Position numbers and translations under genes: made by a program. A DNA stretch of 64,000 nt from G965277745 sp965277745 (lineage in GTDB: Bacteria; Pseudomonadota; Gammaproteobacteria; Cardiobacteriales; Cardiobacteriaceae), in NCBI GenBank assembly GCA_965277745.1, contig OZ255837.1, positions 1,116,001 through 1,180,000 of the forward strand. Reading direction: 5' to 3'. Positions 8,803 to 19,200 of the stretch are shown piece by piece. A model generated the notes under the pieces. It ran no database searches and was not told where the DNA came from. It saw only the letters and a program-made list of their open reading frames with translations. Numbering within the stretch: position 1 is the stretch's first letter; each line of letters starts with the position of its first letter.

Positions 8803-9177
8803 ATGTCCACTTCAGATCACACCGCCCATCGTCCGCTGTCGAGCGTATTTACGGCACTGGCCGTGCTCCTGTTTCTAGCGGGTTTCTACCTCGCGGGGTC
8901 GATGTTTCTCGCCGCGCGGCCATGGTATATCCGCTTTTTGGTGGTCGCGGCGGGCGTGCTTGCCGCGACCGGCGCGCTAATTTTGACCGATCACTGGAGC
9001 AGACTGCGCGAACTCGCCACCGGGGCGCGCATCGAGATGCGCAAAGTCTTCTGGCCGGGCAAGGAAGAACTGGTGAAAACCACCCTGATAGTGCTCGTCA
9101 TCGTCGCGGTTTTCGCCCTGATCCTGACCCTTATCGACGGCTTGCTCACTTTCGTGATCGCAAAGGTCCTTTTGTAA
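8803..9177 (+). CDS. secE: Preprotein translocase subunit SecE
   Basis: SecE clamps SecY in the SecYEG channel of the inner membrane. I start at ATG 8803 (MSTSDHTAHR), just after tRNA-Trp, giving 124 residues (127 in E. coli); the longer open frame runs into the tRNA. Three hydrophobic segments are visible at about 16-36, 43-61 and 94-120, and the conserved cytoplasmic hinge RKVFWPGKEELVKTT sits at 80-94. The stop overlaps the nusG start (TAATG), a translationally coupled pair known across bacteria. Confidence 0.95.
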   Translation: MSTSDHTAHRPLSSVFTALAVLLFLAGFYLAGSMFLAARPWYIRFLVVAAGVLAATGALILTDHWSRLRELATGARIEMRKVFWPGKEELVKTTLIVLVIVAVFALILTLIDGLLTFVIAKVLL

Positions 9178-9713
9178 TGGCCAGGCAATGGTACGTTCTT
9201 CAGTCGCATTCCCAGTTCGAGCAGCAGGTCAAGCGCTTGCTTGAAGAGCGTATCGAACGCGACGGCTTGCACGACAGTTTCGGGGAAATCCTGATTCCGA
9301 CCGAGGAAGTGGTCGAGGTGAAGGAAAACAAGAAACGCATTTCCGAGCGCAAATTTTTCCCTGGCTATGTCCTTGTGGAAATGGAGATGAACGAGACGAC
9401 CTGGCATGTGGTAAAAAGCATCGCCAAAGTCTCCGGCTTCGTCGGCGGCACCCCGGAACGGCCGGCGCCGATTCCGCGGACCGAAGTCGAGACGATCATG
9501 CGCCGGATGCAGGAAGGGATCGAAAAACCGCGTCCGAAAACCCTGTTCGAAGTCGGCGAAGAACTGCGCATTACCGGCGGCCCTTTCGCCGATTTCATGG
9601 GGACGGTGGAAGAAGTCAACTACGACAAGAGCCGTTTGAAGCTTTCCGTATTGATCTTCGGCCGTCCCACGCCGGTCGAGATCGAGTTCGGCCAAGTCGA
9701 GAAAGTCGTTTAA
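9177..9713 (+). CDS. nusG: Transcription termination/antitermination factor NusG
   Basis: NusG binds RNA polymerase, suppresses pausing, and links it to Rho or to the ribosome via S10. The 178-residue protein (181 in E. coli) begins MARQWYVLQSHSQFEQQV at ATG 9177, overlapping the secE stop by one base. The NGN domain fills the first 115 residues, including FFPGYVLVEMEM, and the KOW domain follows with GEELRITGGPFADFMGTVEEV. It is the last gene of the secE unit before rplK, only 39 bp away, so readthrough into the ribosomal operon is likely. Confidence 0.97.
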   Translation: MARQWYVLQSHSQFEQQVKRLLEERIERDGLHDSFGEILIPTEEVVEVKENKKRISERKFFPGYVLVEMEMNETTWHVVKSIAKVSGFVGGTPERPAPIPRTEVETIMRRMQEGIEKPRPKTLFEVGEELRITGGPFADFMGTVEEVNYDKSRLKLSVLIFGRPTPVEIEFGQVEKVV

Positions 9714-9752
9714 GCGGGGAGCCGCAAGGCGTCAGCACCCGAAGGAGTTATC

Positions 9753-10181
9753 ATGGCGAAAAAAATCAGTGGCTACATCAAACTGCAAATTCCGGCGGGA
9801 AAAGCGAACCCCAGTCCTCCCGTTGGTCCCGCCCTGGGTCAGCACGGGGTCAATATCATGGAATTTTGCAAGGCGTTCAACGCCGAGACCCAATCCATGG
9901 AAGCGGGAATGCCTATTCCGGTGGTGATCACCGTATACAGCGACCGCAGCTTTACTTTCGTGACGAAAACCCCGCCGGCATCCTATTTGCTGAAAAAGGC
10001 GGCCGGAATCGAATCCGGCAGCGGTTGTCCGAACCGGGAGAAAGTTGGCACCGTCACCCGAGAGCAACTCGAGGAAATCGTCGCTCTGAAAAAAGCCGAC
10101 CTCACCGCCGCGGATATCGATGCCGGCGTGCGCACCATCTCCGGTAGCGCCCGCGCCATGGGCATCAAGGTGGAGGACTGA
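9753..10181 (+). CDS. rplK: Ribosomal protein L11
   Basis: 142 residues, the standard length. It begins MAKKISGYIKLQIPAGKA, contains the proline-rich NPSPPVGPALGQHGVNIMEF segment of the N-terminal domain (thiostrepton/release-factor region) and a C-terminal domain that binds the GTPase-associated region of 23S rRNA. AAGGAG lies 7 bases before the ATG. It is followed after 3 bp by rplA; the pair forms the L11 operon, which in E. coli is repressed by L1 binding near the start of the mRNA. Confidence 0.98.
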   Translation: MAKKISGYIKLQIPAGKANPSPPVGPALGQHGVNIMEFCKAFNAETQSMEAGMPIPVVITVYSDRSFTFVTKTPPASYLLKKAAGIESGSGCPNREKVGTVTREQLEEIVALKKADLTAADIDAGVRTISGSARAMGIKVED

Positions 10182-10184
10182 ACA

Positions 10185-10880
10185 ATGGCGAAAAAGAGTA
10201 AACGCAATCTCGCGATCCGCGAGAAGATCGAAAGCGACAAGCTCTACGAGGCAGTCGAAGCACTGACCCTGTTACAAGAACTATCCAGCGTCAAATTCAG
10301 TGAATCCGTGGACGTCGCCCTCAACCTCGGCATCGACTCGCGTAAATCCGATCAGGTCGTACGAGGGGCGGTGGTGCTGCCGAACGGCACCGGCAAAACG
10401 GTACGCGTCGCTGTATTCGCCCAGAATGACAACGCCGAAGCGGCCAAGGCCGCCGGCGCCGATGTGGTCGGAATGGAAGATTTGGCCAGCGAAATCAAGG
10501 CGGGACGCAACGATTTCGATGTCGTGATCGCCGAACCGGCGGCGATGCGGGTGGTCGGTCAGCTGGGGCAGATTCTCGGGCCGCGCGGCCTGATGCCGAA
10601 TCCGAAGGTCGGCACGGTCACCGCGGAAGTGAAAAACGCGGTGGAAAACGCCAAATCCGGACAGGTGCGTTTCCGCGCCGACAAGGGCGGCGTGGTGCAC
10701 GCGATCATTGGCAAGGTCGCCTTCTCGCCGACGCAACTGTTGGAAAATTTGAACGCGCTGGTCGCCGAAGTCACCAAATTGCGACCGGCGACCGCGAAAG
10801 GGATTTATCTGCAAAAAGCGTATTTATCTACCACGATGGGACCGGGCATCGCCGTCGATGTCAATTCCTTCGGGGGATAA
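10185..10880 (+). CDS. rplA: Ribosomal protein L1
   Basis: 231 residues, typical length. L1 forms the mobile L1 stalk of the large subunit that helps move deacylated tRNA from the E site, and in E. coli represses its own operon. The conserved stretch GQLGQILGPRGLMPNPKVGT is visible in the middle domain, and the end reads TMGPGIAVDVNSF, usual for the family. It lies 3 bp after rplK; the following 177-nt leader separates it from rplJ. Confidence 0.98.
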   Translation: MAKKSKRNLAIREKIESDKLYEAVEALTLLQELSSVKFSESVDVALNLGIDSRKSDQVVRGAVVLPNGTGKTVRVAVFAQNDNAEAAKAAGADVVGMEDLASEIKAGRNDFDVVIAEPAAMRVVGQLGQILGPRGLMPNPKVGTVTAEVKNAVENAKSGQVRFRADKGGVVHAIIGKVAFSPTQLLENLNALVAEVTKLRPATAKGIYLQKAYLSTTMGPGIAVDVNSFGG

Positions 10881-11057
10881 ACGATCTTTGGATGGCTGCG
10901 AGCGCAGCTATCGTCAAAGACTGCGGGTGCGTATCGAAAAATTCGCTTAATTTCCCGCATAGATGGTAGGCCCGCTTCAGTTATCTGAAATGGCGATACC
11001 AAGGACCGCCGACAATGGCGGATTAGGGCAACCCGATCTCACTGGAAGGAGTGTGGA
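10881..11057 (+). promoter_or_regulatory. rplJ leader with hairpins (candidate L10 autoregulatory site)
   Basis: A 177-nt untranslated stretch precedes rplJ. A stem GCTGC/GCAGC with loop GAGC sits near 10895-10910, inside an outer ACGAT/ATCGT pairing. A second hairpin, CCGCC at 11006-11010 with GGCGG at 11017-11021, lies 30-50 nt before the start. In enterobacteria the complex L10(L12)4 binds the equivalent leader and represses translation. The structure here is read by eye; a direct match to the L10 kink-turn motif was not tested. Confidence 0.5.
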
Positions 11058-11594
11058 ATGGGATTGAATGTAACCGATAAGCAAGCTGTTGTCGCCGAAG
11101 TGCGGGAAACGGCGGCCAAGGCACTCTCTTTGGTGGCGACCGAATATCACGGGCTCACCGTAGAGCAGATGACGAAGCTGCATGCGCGTGCGCGGGCCAA
11201 TGGCGTGTATTTCCGCGTGGTTAAAAATACCCTGGCGCGGCGGGCGCTTGCCGAGACCGAGTTCAACTGTGTTGACGATCGCTTGGTCGGTCCGCTGGTT
11301 CTGGCGTTCTCTCACGAAGAACCCGGGGCCGCGGCCCGCCTGTGGCGCGACTTTTTTAAAGACAATGAAAAAGTGGACAAGGGAATCGTCAAGTTCATGA
11401 GCTTTTCCGGTGAAGTGCTTCCGGGCAGTGAACTCGACCGCCTGGCGAAAATGCCGAGCAAAAACGAGGCGATCGCTTTGTTTATGGCGTGCATGCGGGC
11501 ACCGATCGAGAAAGTCCTGCGCACGCTGAACGCAGTGCCGGGTAAACTGGTCCGTACCGTCGAAGCGGTTCGCCAAAGCAAGGAAGCAGCCTGA
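11058..11594 (+). CDS. rplJ: Ribosomal protein L10
   Basis: L10 anchors the L7/L12 dimers to the 23S rRNA stalk base. The 178-residue protein begins MGLNVTDKQAVVAEVRETA and has FRVVKNTLARRAL in the RNA-binding domain; its C-terminal helix, where L12 dimers dock, ends TVEAVRQSKEAA. Family length is about 165, so it is slightly long. A good Shine-Dalgarno (GGAAGGAG) lies 8 bases upstream. The leader before it is the expected site of autoregulation. Confidence 0.97.
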   Translation: MGLNVTDKQAVVAEVRETAAKALSLVATEYHGLTVEQMTKLHARARANGVYFRVVKNTLARRALAETEFNCVDDRLVGPLVLAFSHEEPGAAARLWRDFFKDNEKVDKGIVKFMSFSGEVLPGSELDRLAKMPSKNEAIALFMACMRAPIEKVLRTLNAVPGKLVRTVEAVRQSKEAA

Positions 11595-11644
11595 GGGTTG
11601 CGGGTATTTTATAACCTGAATCATGTGTATTTTTTGGAGTCAAT

Positions 11645-12022
11645 ATGGCCATTTCTAAAGAAGAAATATTGGACAGCATCGCTGCAATGTCTGTCATGGA
11701 CGTTGTAGAGTTGATCTCTGCAATGGAAGAAAAATTCGGCGTCTCCGCGGCGACAGCTGTCGCCGCCGCCCCGGTCGCGGCTGCCGATGCGGGTGCCGCG
11801 GCTGCCGAGCAGTCTGAATTCGACGTCGTGCTAAGTGACGTCGGTGCCAATAAAGTGTCTGTCATCAAAGTCGTGCGTGCGGTTACCGGTCTTGGCCTGA
11901 AAGAAGCCAAAGCCGCTGTCGATGGCGCGCCGTCCACCCTGAAAGAAGGCGTGGCCAAGGAAGAAGCGGAAAAAATCAAAGCCGATCTCGAAGCCGCGGG
12001 TGCCAAAGCTGAACTTAAATAA
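11645..12022 (+). CDS. rplL: Ribosomal protein L7/L12
   Basis: 125 residues. The N-terminal dimerisation domain (residues 1-35) is followed by an Ala-rich hinge (about 36-60, AAAPVAAADAGAAAAE) and the C-terminal domain that recruits elongation factors, with the conserved KVSVIKVVR and GLGLKEAKAAVDGAP. L12 forms the flexible multi-copy stalk. It lies 50 bp after rplJ with GGAG before the ATG and is separated from rpoB by about 150 bp carrying a hairpin. Confidence 0.98.
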   Translation: MAISKEEILDSIAAMSVMDVVELISAMEEKFGVSAATAVAAAPVAAADAGAAAAEQSEFDVVLSDVGANKVSVIKVVRAVTGLGLKEAKAAVDGAPSTLKEGVAKEEAEKIKADLEAAGAKAELK

Positions 12023-12038
12023 AAGGCTTCGATGCGAA

Positions 12039-12071
12039 GAAAGTATCGGCGCATCGGCGTCGGTACTTTTT
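12039..12071 (+). terminator. Hairpin with T-run between rplL and rpoB, possible attenuator
   Basis: AAAGTA at 12040-12045 can pair with TACTTT at 12064-12069, followed by more T. The inner part is GC-rich with limited pairing. In E. coli a partial terminator between rplL and rpoB sets the ratio of ribosomal protein to polymerase messages; this hairpin sits where that element would be. Confidence 0.45.
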
Positions 12072-12171
12072 GTCGTCTCTGTCAACCGCTGCTTTTCGCT
12101 GTCTTCCGGGCAGTCGATCTAGCGTCGATTTTCTTCTCTTTTTGCCTTCAGATGCCGAGGTTACCGCTATC

Positions 12172-15100
12172 ATGAGCTATTCTTTCACCGAAAAGAAACG
12201 CATCCGCAAAACATTCAGCAAACGCCCGAGTGTGCTTGACACCCCCTATCTGCTCGCGATGCAGCTTGATTCCTACAATCATTTTCTCCAGCAGCATGCA
12301 CCGAGTGAATCACGCGAAAAAAAGGGTCTCCAGGAAGCCTTTCATTCCATCTTCCCGATCAAAAGCCATAATGAAATGGTCGAGTTGCGCTTTGTCGGCT
12401 ATGATCTTGGCAAACCGGAGTTCGACGTACGTGAATGTCAACTGCGCGGGCTTACCTATTGCGCGCCGCTGCGCGCGCGCATGCGTCTTGTCATCTACGA
12501 CAAGAACAGCAGTAGGAAAAAAATCAAGCAGGTGATCGAATCCGATTCCGTCTATATGGGGGAAATGCCGCTGATGACGGATAACGGCACCTTCGTCATC
12601 AATGGCACCGAACGTGTCATCGTCTCGCAGTTGCATCGTTCGCCGGGGGTGTTTTTCGGCGACGACGACGGTCAGGGGCACAGCTCTGGAAAGTTGCTGT
12701 TCAACGCGCGGGTGATTCCCTATCGTGGCTCCTGGCTGGATTTTGAATTCGACGCCAAGGATCTTCTGTATTGCCGTATCGACCGCCGCCGCAAACTGCC
12801 GGTGACGGTTTTGTTACGCGCGCTCGGCTATGATAACCAGAAGATGCTCGATACCTTTTTCGATGCTCAGACATTCAGGATGAGCAAATCTGGCAAGATC
12901 TCGATGGTCTTCAAGCCGGAGGAATTTCACGGCGAAGTGGCGCAATTCGATATTGTCGCTGGTGGCGAAGTCATCGTGCCTGCGGGGAAGAAAATTTCTT
13001 CCCGCTACGTGCGTCGTCTCGTCGAGTCGGGGGTGAGCAAGCAAAATGTGCCGACGGAATTTTTACTCGGCAAAATCCTCGCCAAGGATTTGGTGGACAA
13101 GAAAACCGGTGAACTGGTTCTCGCGGCGAACAGCGCATTGACGGAAGAACACCTTGCTCGCTTCGCCGAATTGGCGGTCAAGAGTATTTCCACCTTGCTG
13201 ATTCATGAGCACGGCCGCGGCGGCTATCTCGCCGATACCCTGCGCGTCGATGAAACGAGCGGTGAACTGGAAGCGCGCGCGGAAATCTACCGCATGATGC
13301 GTCCGGGGGAACCGCCAACGCAGGAAGCGGCGAACGCCTTGTTCCACGGCCTGTTTTTCGACGAATCGCGCTATGATCTCTCGCGTGTCGGACGGATGAA
13401 ATTCAATCGCGGGCTTGGTCGTGAAGAAGAGGAAGGCAGCACCATCCTGAGCGAGGAAGATATTGTCGCGGTGATCAAAAAGCTGATCGCCATCAAGGAC
13501 GGTCTGGGAAGCACCGATGACATCGATCACCTCGGCAATCGTCGCGTGCGCTGCGTCGGGGAAATGGCGGAAAACGCTTTCCGCATTGGCTTGGTTCGCC
13601 TTGAGCGCTCGGTGAAAGAGCGCCTTGCTCAGGCGGAATCCGAAGGTTGGACGCCGAAAGATCTTGTCAACGCCAAGCCTGTTTCCGCCGCGATCAAGGA
13701 ATTCTTCGGTTCTTCGCAACTTTCCCAGTTCATGGATCAGAACAATCCGCTCTCCGAAGTTACCCACAAACGCCGTATTTCCGCCCTCGGTCCCGGCGGA
13801 CTGACCCGTGAACGCGCGGGGTTCGAAGTGCGTGACGTGCACCCGACCCACTATGGTCGCCTGTGCCCGATTGAGACGCCAGAAGGCCCGAATATCGGTC
13901 TAATCAATTCACTCGCCGTCTATGCGAGGAGCAATGCGTATGGTTTTCTGGAGACGCCCTACCGCAAAGTCAGTGACGGCAAGGTCGGCGAAGAAATCGT
14001 CTATCTTTCGGCGATCGATGAATCCAAATACGTCATCGCCCAGGCGAATGCGCGCCTCGATGAAAAAAACCAGTTGATCGATGAACTGATCTCGACCCGT
14101 TTTAAAAACGAGTTCACCCTGATGCCCGCCGATCGCGTGCAGTATATGGACGTCTCTCCGAAACAGATCGTTTCGGTGGCGGCCTCGCTGATTCCGTTTC
14201 TCGAACATGACGATGCCAACCGCGCCCTGATGGGCTCGAACATGCAGCGCCAAGCGGTGCCGACATTGCGCGCGGACAAGCCGCTCGTCGGCACTGGCAT
14301 GGAACGGGTGGTGGCGATGGACTCCGGGGTGCTGGTCAAGGCCGATCGCGGCGGGATCGTCGATTCGGTGGACTCTTCGCGTATCGTCATCAAAGTCGCC
14401 GATGACGAAGTCCAGCCGGACGGTCTCGGTGTCGATATCTACAACCTCACCAAATACACCCGTTCCAACCAGAACACCTGCATCAACCAGAAACCGCTGG
14501 TGCAACCGGGGGACACGGTCGAACGTGGCGATGTGCTTGCCGATGGGCCGTCCACCGACATGGGAGAGCTGGCTCTTGGCCAGAACGTGCTCGTCGCCTT
14601 CATGCCATGGAACGGCTACAATTACGAAGATTCAATTTTGATCTCCGAACGGATTTCCCAGGAAGACCGCTTCACCACGATTCACATCGAAGAGCTGACC
14701 TGCATCGCCCGCGACACGAAACTGGGGCCGGAAGAAATCTCCAGCGATATCCCCAACGTCAAGGAAAGCGCGCTGGCCAAACTCGATGAAACCGGCATCG
14801 TGCATATCGGTGCGGAAGTGACGGCCGGCGACATCCTCGTCGGTAAGGTGACGCCGAAGGGCGAGCGTTCGCAATCTCCGGAAGAGAAACTGCTGCGGGC
14901 GATTTTCGGTGAAAAAGCCTCCGATGTGAAAGACAGTTCCCTGCGCGTGGCGGCCGGCATGGACGGCACCGTCGTCGATGTGCGCGTCTATACCCGTGAC
15001 GGTATCGAAAAAGACGCGCGCGCGCGCGCTATCGAAGAAATGGAAATCCAATCGATCGGCAAGGACATCACCGACCGCTTGCGCGTTTTCGAAAGCGATA

Positions 15101-16254
15101 TTCATGACCGCATCGCGCGTTTGCTTCTCGGACAAAAAGTGAAAAAGGCGCCGCGGCGCAAATCCGGCGCCAAAGTCGATCAGGCACTGCTTGATTCCCT
15201 TGACTCTTCGCGATGGTTCGATCTGCGTATGGAAGATGGCGAACTCAACAAACAACTCGATGCCATGCACCAGTTGCTGATGGACAAACGCAAGGAGTTG
15301 CAGGCGTACTACGAAGAGAAAAAAGCCAAATTCGCCCAGGGCGACGATCTGGCGCCGGGCGTGCTGAAGATGGTGAAAGTGTATCTGGCCGTCAAACGCC
15401 GCCTGCAGCCGGGCGACAAAATGGCTGGACGGCATGGCAACAAGGGCGTGATTTCTCTCGTCGTGCCGGTCGAAGACATGCCGTACATGGAAGACGGCAC
15501 GCCGGTCGATATCGTCCTCAATCCGCTCGGCGTTCCGTCGCGTATGAATATCGGGCAAGTCCTCGAGCTCCATCTCGGCTGGGCGGCGCGCGAGCTTGGC
15601 CACAAACTCTCAAGAATGCTCGACAGCGGCGCCGGGGTCGGCGAGTTGCGCGAATTTGTCGAGCGCATCTATCACCATAGCACGGAAAGCAAGAAGGAAA
15701 ATCTCGCTTCGCTGGATGATGAGGCGTTCCTCGCCTTGTGTGAAAATTTGCGCCAAGGCGTGCCGATGGCGACGCCGGTTTTCGACGGCGGTGAAGAGAC
15801 TGCCGACGTGCAGAAAATGCTGGCGCTCGCCGGTTTACCGACGAGCGGGCAGACGCGCCTTTACGACGGGCGTACCGGCGAGGCGTTCGAGCGCGAGGTT
15901 TCGGTGGGGTACATGTATATGTTGAAATTGCACCATCTGGTCGATGAAAAAATGCACGCCCGTTCGACCGGACCATATAGCTTGGTTACCCAGCAACCGC
16001 TTGGCGGGCGCGCCCAGTTCGGCGGGCAGCGTTTCGGGGAAATGGAAGTGTGGGCGCTCGAGGCCTATGGCGCGTCCTACACTTTACAGGAAATGCTGAC
16101 CGTCAAATCCGACGATGTCGAAGGACGTACGAAGATGTACAAGAACATCGTCGATGGCAACTTGCAGATCGAGTCGGCGTTACCGGAATCGTTTAACGTG
16201 CTGACCAAGGAAATTCGCGCGCTTGGCATCGATGTCGGCCTCGCGCAGGACTGA
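12172..16254 (+). CDS. rpoB: RNA polymerase beta subunit
   Basis: The catalytic core subunit of RNA polymerase. I start at ATG 12172 (MSYSFTEKKRIRKTFSKRP), the usual gammaproteobacterial N-terminus, giving 1360 residues (1342 in E. coli); an open extension of 34 codons upstream lies over the attenuator region. The rifampicin region reads SSQLSQFMDQNNPLSEVTH then KRRISALGPGG, which is wild type at the positions usually changed in resistant mutants. The C-terminus contains EMEVWALEAYGA. rpoC starts 18 bp after the stop, so the two are co-translated from the rplJL-rpoBC unit. Confidence 0.98.
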   Translation: MSYSFTEKKRIRKTFSKRPSVLDTPYLLAMQLDSYNHFLQQHAPSESREKKGLQEAFHSIFPIKSHNEMVELRFVGYDLGKPEFDVRECQLRGLTYCAPLRARMRLVIYDKNSSRKKIKQVIESDSVYMGEMPLMTDNGTFVINGTERVIVSQLHRSPGVFFGDDDGQGHSSGKLLFNARVIPYRGSWLDFEFDAKDLLYCRIDRRRKLPVTVLLRALGYDNQKMLDTFFDAQTFRMSKSGKISMVFKPEEFHGEVAQFDIVAGGEVIVPAGKKISSRYVRRLVESGVSKQNVPTEFLLGKILAKDLVDKKTGELVLAANSALTEEHLARFAELAVKSISTLLIHEHGRGGYLADTLRVDETSGELEARAEIYRMMRPGEPPTQEAANALFHGLFFDESRYDLSRVGRMKFNRGLGREEEEGSTILSEEDIVAVIKKLIAIKDGLGSTDDIDHLGNRRVRCVGEMAENAFRIGLVRLERSVKERLAQAESEGWTPKDLVNAKPVSAAIKEFFGSSQLSQFMDQNNPLSEVTHKRRISALGPGGLTRERAGFEVRDVHPTHYGRLCPIETPEGPNIGLINSLAVYARSNAYGFLETPYRKVSDGKVGEEIVYLSAIDESKYVIAQANARLDEKNQLIDELISTRFKNEFTLMPADRVQYMDVSPKQIVSVAASLIPFLEHDDANRALMGSNMQRQAVPTLRADKPLVGTGMERVVAMDSGVLVKADRGGIVDSVDSSRIVIKVADDEVQPDGLGVDIYNLTKYTRSNQNTCINQKPLVQPGDTVERGDVLADGPSTDMGELALGQNVLVAFMPWNGYNYEDSILISERISQEDRFTTIHIEELTCIARDTKLGPEEISSDIPNVKESALAKLDETGIVHIGAEVTAGDILVGKVTPKGERSQSPEEKLLRAIFGEKASDVKDSSLRVAAGMDGTVVDVRVYTRDGIEKDARARAIEEMEIQSIGKDITDRLRVFESDIHDRIARLLLGQKVKKAPRRKSGAKVDQALLDSLDSSRWFDLRMEDGELNKQLDAMHQLLMDKRKELQAYYEEKKAKFAQGDDLAPGVLKMVKVYLAVKRRLQPGDKMAGRHGNKGVISLVVPVEDMPYMEDGTPVDIVLNPLGVPSRMNIGQVLELHLGWAARELGHKLSRMLDSGAGVGELREFVERIYHHSTESKKENLASLDDEAFLALCENLRQGVPMATPVFDGGEETADVQKMLALAGLPTSGQTRLYDGRTGEAFEREVSVGYMYMLKLHHLVDEKMHARSTGPYSLVTQQPLGGRAQFGGQRFGEMEVWALEAYGASYTLQEMLTVKSDDVEGRTKMYKNIVDGNLQIESALPESFNVLTKEIRALGIDVGLAQD

Positions 16255-16272
16255 TTGACAGGTAGGTGGAAA

Positions 16273-19200
16273 ATGAAAGAACTCATCGACATGTACAAAC
16301 CGCGCGACGTCGCGGAAGATTTCGACAACATCCGCATCGGGCTCGCTTCTCCGGATGTGATCCGTTCGTGGTCTTACGGGGAAGTGAAAAAACCGGAGAC
16401 GATCAATTACCGCACCTTCAAACCGGAACGCGACGGCTTGTTCTGCGCGAAGATTTTCGGCCCGATGAAGGACTACGAATGTCTGTGTGGCAAATACAAA
16501 CGCCTTAAGCATCGCGGCGTGGTCTGTGAACGTTGCGGCGTGGAAGTGACGAAATCCTCGGTGCGTCGCGAACGCATGGGGCATATCGACCTTGCCACCC
16601 CGGTCGCCCATATCTGGTTTCTGAAATCGCTGCCCTCGCGTATTGGCTTGCTCCTCGATCTCACCCTGCGCGAAATCGAGCGCGTGCTTTACTTCGAATC
16701 GTTCATCGTCCTCGATCCCGGGATGACGCCGCTTGAAGTCAAACAGCTTCTAAGCGAAGAACAATACATGCATGCCCTCGAAGAATATGGTCATGAATTC
16801 AAGGCGATGATGGGCGCCGAGGCCGTTCAGTACATTCTCAAGAACATGGACGTGGAAGCGGAAATCACCGCGATTCGCGAAAAGCTTGAGGCCACCCATT
16901 CGGAAACCAAATCCAAACGCCTGCTCAAGCGGCTCAAGTTGATGGATGCATTGCACAAATCCGGCAACAAGCCGGAATGGATGATTCTCGAAGTCCTGCC
17001 AGTGTTGCCGCCGGATCTGCGGCCTCTGGTGCCGCTCGACTCCGGGCGTTTCGCGACCTCCGATCTGAACGATCTCTATCGCCGCGTGATCAACCGCAAC
17101 AACCGCTTGAAGCGCCTGCTCGAACTGTTCGCGCCGGATATCATCGTGCGTAACGAAAAACGCATGCTCCAGGAGGCGGTCGACGCCTTGCTCGACAACG
17201 GCAGGCGCGGACGTACCGTGACCGGCAGCAACAAGCGTCCGCTGAAATCGCTCGCCGATATGATCAAGGGCAAACAGGGGCGTTTCCGTCAGAACCTGCT
17301 TGGCAAGCGGGTGGATTATTCCGGCCGGTCGGTGATCACCGTCGGGCCGACGCTGCGCTTGCAGCAGTGCGGTCTGCCGAAGCGCATGGCCCTTGAACTG
17401 TTCAAGCCGTTCATTTTTCAGCGCTTGATCCATGATGGTTACGCGGCCACGATCAAGGCCGCCAAACTGATGGTCGAGCGCGACGCGCCGGAAGTTTGGG
17501 ACGCCCTGGAATACGTGATTCGCGAACATCCGGTCATGCTCAACCGGGCGCCGACCCTGCACCGTCTGGGGATTCAGGCGTTCGAGCCGCTGCTCGTCGA
17601 GGGCAAGGCGATCCAGTTGCATCCGCTTGCCTGCGCCGCCTTCAACGCCGATTTCGACGGCGACCAGATGGCCGTGCACGTGCCTTTGTCGCTGGAAGCG
17701 CAACTCGAAGCCCGGGCGTTGATGATGAGTTCGAACAACATTCTCTCGCCGGCCAATGGCGAGCCGATCATCGTCCCCTCGCAGGACATGGTTCTCGGCT
17801 TGTATTACATGACCCGTTCACGGATCAACGCCAAGGGCGAGGGGATGCGTTTCGCCGATGTCGAAGAAGTCGAGCGCGCCTACCAGAGCGGTTTTGTCGC
17901 CCTCCATGCGCTTGTCGAAGTGCGCCTTGAGGCGCATGACCGGGAAGATCCTTCCTGCGATCGCCTGGTGCGGCGCAAGACGACCGTCGGCCGTGCCCTG
18001 CTTTCACGGATCCTGCCCAAGGGGCTGGCCTTCGAGCACATCGACCAGGCGATGAATAAAAAAGCGATTTCCGCGTTGATCGACCAGTGTTATCGCCAGC
18101 TTGGCCTCAAAGACACGGTGATTCTGGCCGATCAATTGATGTATACCGGCTACCGCTACGCCACGCGCTCCGGCGCTTCGATCGGCGTTGTCGACATGGT
18201 GGTGCCGGAGGCGAAAGGCGCGATCCTCGCCGATTCGGAAGCCGAGGTCAAGGAAATCGAACAGCAGTACGCCTCCGGCCTGCTTACCGGTGGGGAAAAA
18301 TACAACAAGGTGATCGACATTTGGTCGCGGACGAACGAGCAGGTCGCGCAGAAAATGATGGAACAGCTGGGTAAGGAAACGGTCGTCGATCGCGAAGGCA
18401 AGAGCGTCGAACAGGATTCCTTCAACTCGGTGTACATGATGGCCGATTCCGGTGCGCGAGGCTCCACCGCGCAGATCCGTCAGCTCGCCGGGATGCGCGG
18501 TCTGATGGCCAAGCCGGACGGCTCGATCATTGAGACGCCGATCACCGCGAACTTCCGCGAAGGCCTGGATGTTCTGCAATACTTCATCTCCACCCATGGC
18601 GCGCGCAAGGGACTCGCCGATACGGCGCTGAAAACGGCGAATTCGGGATATTTGACCCGTCGCCTCGTCGATGTGGCGCAGGATGTCGTCATTACCGAAG
18701 CGGACTGTGGCACGACGGAAGGAATCGAAATCCAGGCGGTTGTCGAAGGCGGTGATGTCGTCGTTTCTCTTTCCGAACGGGTTCTTGGACGCGTGCTCGC
18801 CGAACCGGTGATCGATAGTCATAGCGGCGAAGTAGCGCTTGCGGCGGGCACATTGATGGAAGAAAAGGAAATCGCCGTCCTGGAGAAGGCCGGTGTGGAC
18901 CGTGTCGTGGTGCGCTCGGTAATCACCTGTGGCGCGCGCCACGGGGTGTGCGCGAAGTGTTACGGTCGCGATCTCGCCCGTGGTCATCGCGTCAGTGTCG
19001 GCGAGGCGGTCGGGGTGATTGCCGCGCAGTCGATCGGTGAACCGGGCACGCAGCTGACGATGCGCACCTTCCACATCGGCGGTGCCGCGCAGAGTGCGGC
19101 GGCAATTGGCGTCATCGAAGTGAAAAACAAGGGAACGGTGCGTCTGTCCAATATAAAAACGGTCACCAACAAGGAAGGCAAACTGGTGGCGGTTTCCCGT

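Noticed and set aside
13063..15603. Long minus-strand open frames in rpoB
   Set aside because: Shadow frames without motifs; rpoB itself explains the region.
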